DNA of 64,000 nucleotides from Snodgrassella alvi (GTDB lineage: Bacteria; Pseudomonadota; Gammaproteobacteria; Burkholderiales; Neisseriaceae). Positions 60,238 to 64,000 of the stretch are shown in pieces. A program made the translations under genes and the position numbers. Below the pieces are notes generated by a model. It was given only the letters and a program-made list of their open reading frames with translations, had not been told where the DNA came from and did not search any database. The first letter of the stretch is position 1. The number at the start of each line of letters is the position of its first letter. The stretch lies in contig NZ_MEIO01000055.1 in the NCBI RefSeq assembly GCF_002777745.1, positions 62,001 to 126,000 of the forward strand, given 5' to 3'.

Positions 60238-61242
60238 ATGCAACGAGAATTCGAACTAAAAAAATGGTTATATGCCTGCTATCCGCAACAGAATTTTATT
60301 CTAAGTTTCGCTGCCGCCGATGCCGATTTCCGTCGTTATTTCCGCGCCGAGTTTAACGATGGCCGTACAGTAATCTGTATGGATGCACCGCCGGACAAAA
60401 TGAATATCCAACCTTATATGAAAGTACAGAAGCTTTTTCAGGCCATCAATGTTCCGGAAATTTATCATGCAGATGAACAACAGGGATTTATGGTACTGGA
60501 AGACTTTGGCAATATCCCCTATCTGACTGCATTACAAGCTGATAAACGTCCTGAAGTACATAAAGTATTATTGCTGGAAGCGATTGATGAACTCATCAAA
60601 CTGCAAATAGCCAGTCTTCCTGATCAGCTTCCTGTGTATGATGAAGCTGTGTTAAAGCGTGAAATGCAACTCTTTCCTGAGTGGTATGTTCAGAAAGAAC
60701 TTGGTTTGTCTTTAAGTGAAAAGCAGCAACAACTATGGCAACAGACAGTTACTGCCATTCTACCTGTTATTCTGGCGCAGCCACAGGTTTATGTGCATCG
60801 CGATTACATTGTACGCAACATTATGCTCACCCGTGACCGTCCCGGTATTCTGGATTTCCAGGATGCATTATATGGCCCGATCACTTATGATCTGGTATCG
60901 TTATTACGCGACGCCTTTATCGAATGGGACGAAGAATTCGTCCTTGATATAGTTATCCGCTACTGGGAAAAAGCACGGGCTGCCGGACTGCCGGTACATA
61001 CTGATTTTGACCAGTTTTACCGTGACTTTGAATGGATGGGTGTTCAGCGTCATCTGAAAGTAGCCGGTATCTTTGCCCGCTTGTATTACCGTGATGGTAA
61101 AGACAAATACCGCGGTGAAATTCATCGTTTCCTGAAATACTTGCGTAAGACCAGCCGCCGTTATCATCAATTGCGCCCGTTACTGCAATTAATCACTGAA
61201 TTGATTGGTGCAGAAGAAGTTCAAATAGGTTACACTTTTTGA
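60238..61242 (+). CDS. amgK: N-acetylmuramate/N-acetylglucosamine kinase AmgK
   Basis: Phosphorylates MurNAc at the anomeric carbon in cell-wall recycling, a pathway known from Pseudomonas and other bacteria with MurU. The 334-residue aminoglycoside-phosphotransferase-fold protein has the catalytic HRD at 187-189 (VYVHRDYIVRNIML) and Asp206 in ILDFQDALYGP. DFRRYFRAEFNDGRTVICMD forms the nucleotide-binding start. murU normally follows, but the next gene here is unrelated and on the other strand. Confidence 0.88.
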   Translation: MQREFELKKWLYACYPQQNFILSFAAADADFRRYFRAEFNDGRTVICMDAPPDKMNIQPYMKVQKLFQAINVPEIYHADEQQGFMVLEDFGNIPYLTALQADKRPEVHKVLLLEAIDELIKLQIASLPDQLPVYDEAVLKREMQLFPEWYVQKELGLSLSEKQQQLWQQTVTAILPVILAQPQVYVHRDYIVRNIMLTRDRPGILDFQDALYGPITYDLVSLLRDAFIEWDEEFVLDIVIRYWEKARAAGLPVHTDFDQFYRDFEWMGVQRHLKVAGIFARLYYRDGKDKYRGEIHRFLKYLRKTSRRYHQLRPLLQLITELIGAEEVQIGYTF

Positions 61243-61276
61243 ATAATATAATCATGTCTGATATATCAGAAATCAT

Positions 61277-61305
61277 TAAGGCTGCTTTATCTGTAAGCGG
61301 CCTTA
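61277..61305. terminator. Bidirectional terminator after amgK
   Basis: Stem TAAGGCTGCTT/AAGCGGCCTTA (one wobble pair) with a 7-base loop, between convergent amgK and the CoiA-like gene. Confidence 0.7.
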
Positions 61306-61309
61306 TCAT

Positions 61310-62296
61310 TTAATCAACTGAGATTTGAAACAACTGTTTTAACTTCTGCCAAAATCCCATTGTTTTATAAAAATTTAACTTATTATTCAAACTCCATTCT
61401 CTTTGTTTCATTTGTTCCAGCAAGCTTTGCAGGTTAGACATTTCAGCTTTCATTTTTTCATATTTTAAATTTAAATGATTAAACTGCCCTTCTAATTTCA
61501 GCTTTTCTTCTTTATATAATTCTTGTCTACTCTCCAGTGCAAGTAATTCCTGTGCAAATGAATTTTCTAAACTGGCTACTTTATCTTTATAAAATTTATT
61601 TGATACTGGATCAGAACGAATTTTTCCAAAAACTTTTTTAGCAAATATTTTTTTCAGTGCATAATAATATGCTTCAACATCTGCCACGCAGAATTTTATT
61701 TCGCCACAAAATTCCGTTTCAAGCTTTAATTTTTTGGACATACTTACTTCAATGATAGGAATATGATTTTTTTCAAATGAATTTATTTTTTTAGAATAAC
61801 AATTATTTGTAAAAACAACTTCTATTGCCAAACATCCATGCCATTTATCATATAATTCACAATCAGCAGAAAAATAACCAACAAGATCCGGATAGTACTT
61901 TTCTTCATCCTTATCAAAATGTTTAAACCGCAGACATGGTTCAACTAAAAATTTTGAGAAAGTAAAATAATAGTTATCATTATCAATAGTGAAATTGATT
62001 TGAGACATTTCCATTAATATCAGCATAGCTGTAGAATGATAAATTGATTCTTTAGTCTCTTCATCAATTTGTTCAGATTTATACCTAAAAAAACCGTGTT
62101 CAGATACAGTTAACTCTAGTCGGTTGATTTCATCAAATTCAGTAGAATAAAACTTAAGTTCTTTATATTCCTCTGGATTTCGTTCTTTTAATCTGAGAAT
62201 ATCCCAGATATAAAAGATTTTCAGCTGCTCTGATTGCTTTTCATAGATAAATTGATGATTCTTATCTTTAGCGTATGCCCATACTTTTCTAGCCAT
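61310..62296 (-). CDS. CoiA-like predicted PD-(D/E)XK nuclease with C-terminal coiled coil
   Basis: A 328-residue protein of low GC. The start at 62296 (MARKVWAYAKDKNHQ) is an ATG 10 bases after GGGGA; the longer reading begins with TTG. Residues about 130-185 contain YYPDLVGYF (Asp137) and CLAIEVVFTNNCYSKKIN (Glu159, Lys169/170), followed by HIPIIEVSMS. The D...E-x-x...K order is that of the CoiA/restriction-like fold, but the usual E-x-K/Q is altered. Residues about 236-305 form a predicted coiled coil, then a short amphipathic end. It may be a defence or competence nuclease; this is inference. Confidence 0.6.
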   Translation of the reverse strand: MARKVWAYAKDKNHQFIYEKQSEQLKIFYIWDILRLKERNPEEYKELKFYSTEFDEINRLELTVSEHGFFRYKSEQIDEETKESIYHSTAMLILMEMSQINFTIDNDNYYFTFSKFLVEPCLRFKHFDKDEEKYYPDLVGYFSADCELYDKWHGCLAIEVVFTNNCYSKKINSFEKNHIPIIEVSMSKKLKLETEFCGEIKFCVADVEAYYYALKKIFAKKVFGKIRSDPVSNKFYKDKVASLENSFAQELLALESRQELYKEEKLKLEGQFNHLNLKYEKMKAEMSNLQSLLEQMKQREWSLNNKLNFYKTMGFWQKLKQLFQISVD

Positions 62297-62370
62297 CTGT
62301 AATTGTTCCCCACGCAAAATATATTGCCAGATAAATAATTCTGATATTCAAAAAAGTATTTTTTCTTAAT

Positions 62371-63132
62371 TTATAAAGGCAAATACCCATCAAATCGCGT
62401 GGTTTTGCCTAAATACTGAAATGCTGGTGTTTTTTCTGCCAGAACTACACCATTAGCCGGCCGTTTAACCACAACCCGCTTTCGGGCAAATTTTTGTGCG
62501 GCTAGCAGTAAAGCTTGATCATTATGCGCATCAGCAGTGCCAAGCAAATCATGAAAATAGACCATTTCCTTTTTTACTGCTGCCGATTTCTGCTTTTGCG
62601 GATACATCGGGTCCAGATACACCACATCCGGTAATGGTATCTGCTTTTGCTCCTTTTCCAACAAAACAATATTGCCATAATGCAAACTAATCCGCTGAGC
62701 TATCTGTGCTGTCTGCTCATCTGCCAGTGCGCGCTGCAAACCATCTGCCAGCAAGGCATGGACATAGGGATTGTGTTCAAACACCACAATCTCTAAGCCC
62801 AATGATGCCATTACAAACGCATCACGTCCTAAGCCGCCGGTTGCATCCCATACAACTGGCTGACTTTTAGCCTGAATCGCACGTGCCAATAACTCCCCCC
62901 CGCCAAACAGGCGCCGATGCCGTGCCGTACCCTGTACAAAATCCACACGAACCACACCCTTATGTCCCGCTTTAGCCAGAGCAAGACCGTTGTCTTCGTA
63001 CAGCAGATACAATCCCTGAGCAGGTGGCTGCGGTTGATACTGTAGCTTTTCAGTAGTAAACAAGTTTCTCAAGGAAATGTGCAGATTCGCCATGTTTGCT
63101 ATCTGACCAGTTAAAACCAGTGGTTGTGTCAT
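62371..63132 (-). CDS. rsmJ: 16S rRNA (guanine1516-N2)-methyltransferase
   Basis: Methylates G1516 of 16S rRNA. The 253-residue protein has GHKGVVRVDFVQGTARHRRLFGGGELLARA, diagnostic for the YhiQ/RsmJ family in part, and the SAM region VVWDATGGLGRDAFVMASLG, then VFEHNPYVHALLADGLQRAL. The catalytic-type YLDPMYPQKQKSA is present. Its ATG shares one base with the stop of the sigma-54 activator upstream, so translation is coupled. Confidence 0.93.
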   Translation of the reverse strand: MTQPLVLTGQIANMANLHISLRNLFTTEKLQYQPQPPAQGLYLLYEDNGLALAKAGHKGVVRVDFVQGTARHRRLFGGGELLARAIQAKSQPVVWDATGGLGRDAFVMASLGLEIVVFEHNPYVHALLADGLQRALADEQTAQIAQRISLHYGNIVLLEKEQKQIPLPDVVYLDPMYPQKQKSAAVKKEMVYFHDLLGTADAHNDQALLLAAQKFARKRVVVKRPANGVVLAEKTPAFQYLGKTTRFDGYLPL

Positions 63133-64000
63133 CAGGCAACACCCAATCGTTCCATCCGGTAACGCATAGACCGAAAGCTGATACCGAGCAATTTGGCTGC
63201 CTGCGTGCGGTTATAGCGGGTTTTTACTAATGCCTGCTGTAAAATTTGTCGTTCCACGTCGTCCAGATAATCCTGTATCTGCGTATGTCCAAACTGAAAA
63301 TCCTGTGACAATCCATGACTATCTGACAATAAGTTGCTGGTACTGTCTATAGATGCAGTACACTGTGCATCCAGCTGGTGGCTATGAATCTGTAGATCAT
63401 CAACCTCTATAACATGGTTTTTTGATAGGGCAATGGCTCGTTCCAGAATATTTTCCAGCTCTCTAAAATTGCCGGGATAGCTATATTGCAACAGTGCTTT
63501 TTCAGCAGCAGCAGTCAATATCATGGTTTCATCGTGCAAAATCCGTTGTAACAAAACATGAATCAACTGCGGTAAATCATCACGTAATTCACGTAAAGGC
63601 GGCATGATAATTGATACCACATTCAGACGGTAAAACAAGTCCTGACGAAACTGCCCCGACTCCACCAAAGCATTTAAATCTTTATGTGTTGCACAGATAA
63701 TACGGACATCAACATGCTTTTCTTCCATCTCGCCAATCCGGCGCACTGCACGTTCCTGAATGGCACGCAACAGTTTAACCTGCATCGATAATGGCAAATC
63801 AGCTACCTCGTCCAGAAATAAGGTACCACCATCAGCATGCTGAAAAAAACCTACTCTATCGGCATCGGCACCGGTAAAGCTGCCTTTTTTATAGCCAAAA
63901 AATTCACTCTCCATCAGAGCTTCCGGTATTGCTCCACAATTTACTGCAACAAACGCTTTATCTCTGCGTTCCGACTGCTCATGAATACTACGTGCTGCCT
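63132..64000 (-). CDS. pilR: Sigma-54-dependent response regulator, PilR-like (partial)
   Basis: The C-terminal 289 codons of an AAA+ activator of RNA polymerase sigma-54; the gene enters from beyond the right edge. ESEFFGYKKGSFTGAD (the GAFTGA loop as GSFTGA), ADGGTLFLDEVADLPLSMQ (Walker B), RRIGEMEEKHVDVRIICATH and FRQDLFYRLNVVSIIMPPLR are seen. The C-terminus is a Fis-type helix-turn-helix (YNRTQAAKLLGISFRSMRYR). The receiver domain and Walker A are outside. PilR is the best guess for Neisseriaceae; NtrX/NtrC types are not excluded. Confidence 0.8.
   Translation of the reverse strand, partial: AARSIHEQSERRDKAFVAVNCGAIPEALMESEFFGYKKGSFTGADADRVGFFQHADGGTLFLDEVADLPLSMQVKLLRAIQERAVRRIGEMEEKHVDVRIICATHKDLNALVESGQFRQDLFYRLNVVSIIMPPLRELRDDLPQLIHVLLQRILHDETMILTAAAEKALLQYSYPGNFRELENILERAIALSKNHVIEVDDLQIHSHQLDAQCTASIDSTSNLLSDSHGLSQDFQFGHTQIQDYLDDVERQILQQALVKTRYNRTQAAKLLGISFRSMRYRMERLGVA

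Overview
The window is a dense chromosomal segment from a moderately AT-rich betaproteobacterium. The protein set points to the family Neisseriaceae: MlaFEDCBA next to pdxA-surA-lptD, fur divergent from bamE, ppk1, amgK divergent from lptD, a PilR-type regulator and FNR divergent from hemN. My best guess, by gene style and base composition, is a Snodgrassella-like gut symbiont; I could not test this by alignment. I recognise no rRNA, tRNA, CRISPR array or intact insertion sequence.

Layout: 0-3.5 kb holds dapD, aat, fur, bamE and dapB (lysine/peptidoglycan precursors, iron control, outer-membrane assembly). 3.6-8.7 kb is gene-poor and AT-rich: a 21-cysteine copper-storage-like protein, a small DksA-type zinc finger protein, an orphan S24 repressor, more than 1 kb without a visible gene, the moaC/mog molybdopterin pair and a probable transposase scrap. 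8.7-13.4 kb carries pntAB, an iron-siderophore binding lipoprotein behind a 54-bp palindromic Fur-box region, and an SMR exporter behind a two-hairpin guanidine-II (mini-ykkC) riboswitch. 13.6-26.4 kb is core metabolism (gloA, queA, aroQ-accB-accC, prmA, argA, yggX, ppk1, dut, coaBC). 26.9-32.2 kb is a potGHI-like polyamine importer with an amine-oxidising flavoenzyme and a kinase-fold protein. 32.3-34.7 kb is fnr/hemN with a perfect FNR site. 35-46 kb holds folB-nnrE, plsY, dedA and the conserved block greA / yhbY / rlmE-ftsH-folP-glmM.

46.3-49.5 kb is an accessory island, much more AT-rich than its flanks. It contains two decayed, overlapping small genes (one with an internal amber stop), a small membrane protein, a nitrilase-superfamily gene, a start-less 190-codon frame encoding a zinc-metalloprotease (HEFGH) domain, and a lipoprotein immediately behind it. 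I read the last two as an orphan polymorphic-toxin C-terminal module with its candidate immunity lipoprotein. The island sits where many proteobacteria have carB, beside a strong terminator that no longer has a gene to terminate.

49.8-64 kb is envelope biology (ssb, a lytic transglycosylase, mlaFEDCBA, pdxA, surA, lptD, amgK), then an AT-rich CoiA-like nuclease candidate with a coiled-coil tail, rsmJ and the 3' part of a sigma-54 activator resembling pilR, cut by the window edge.
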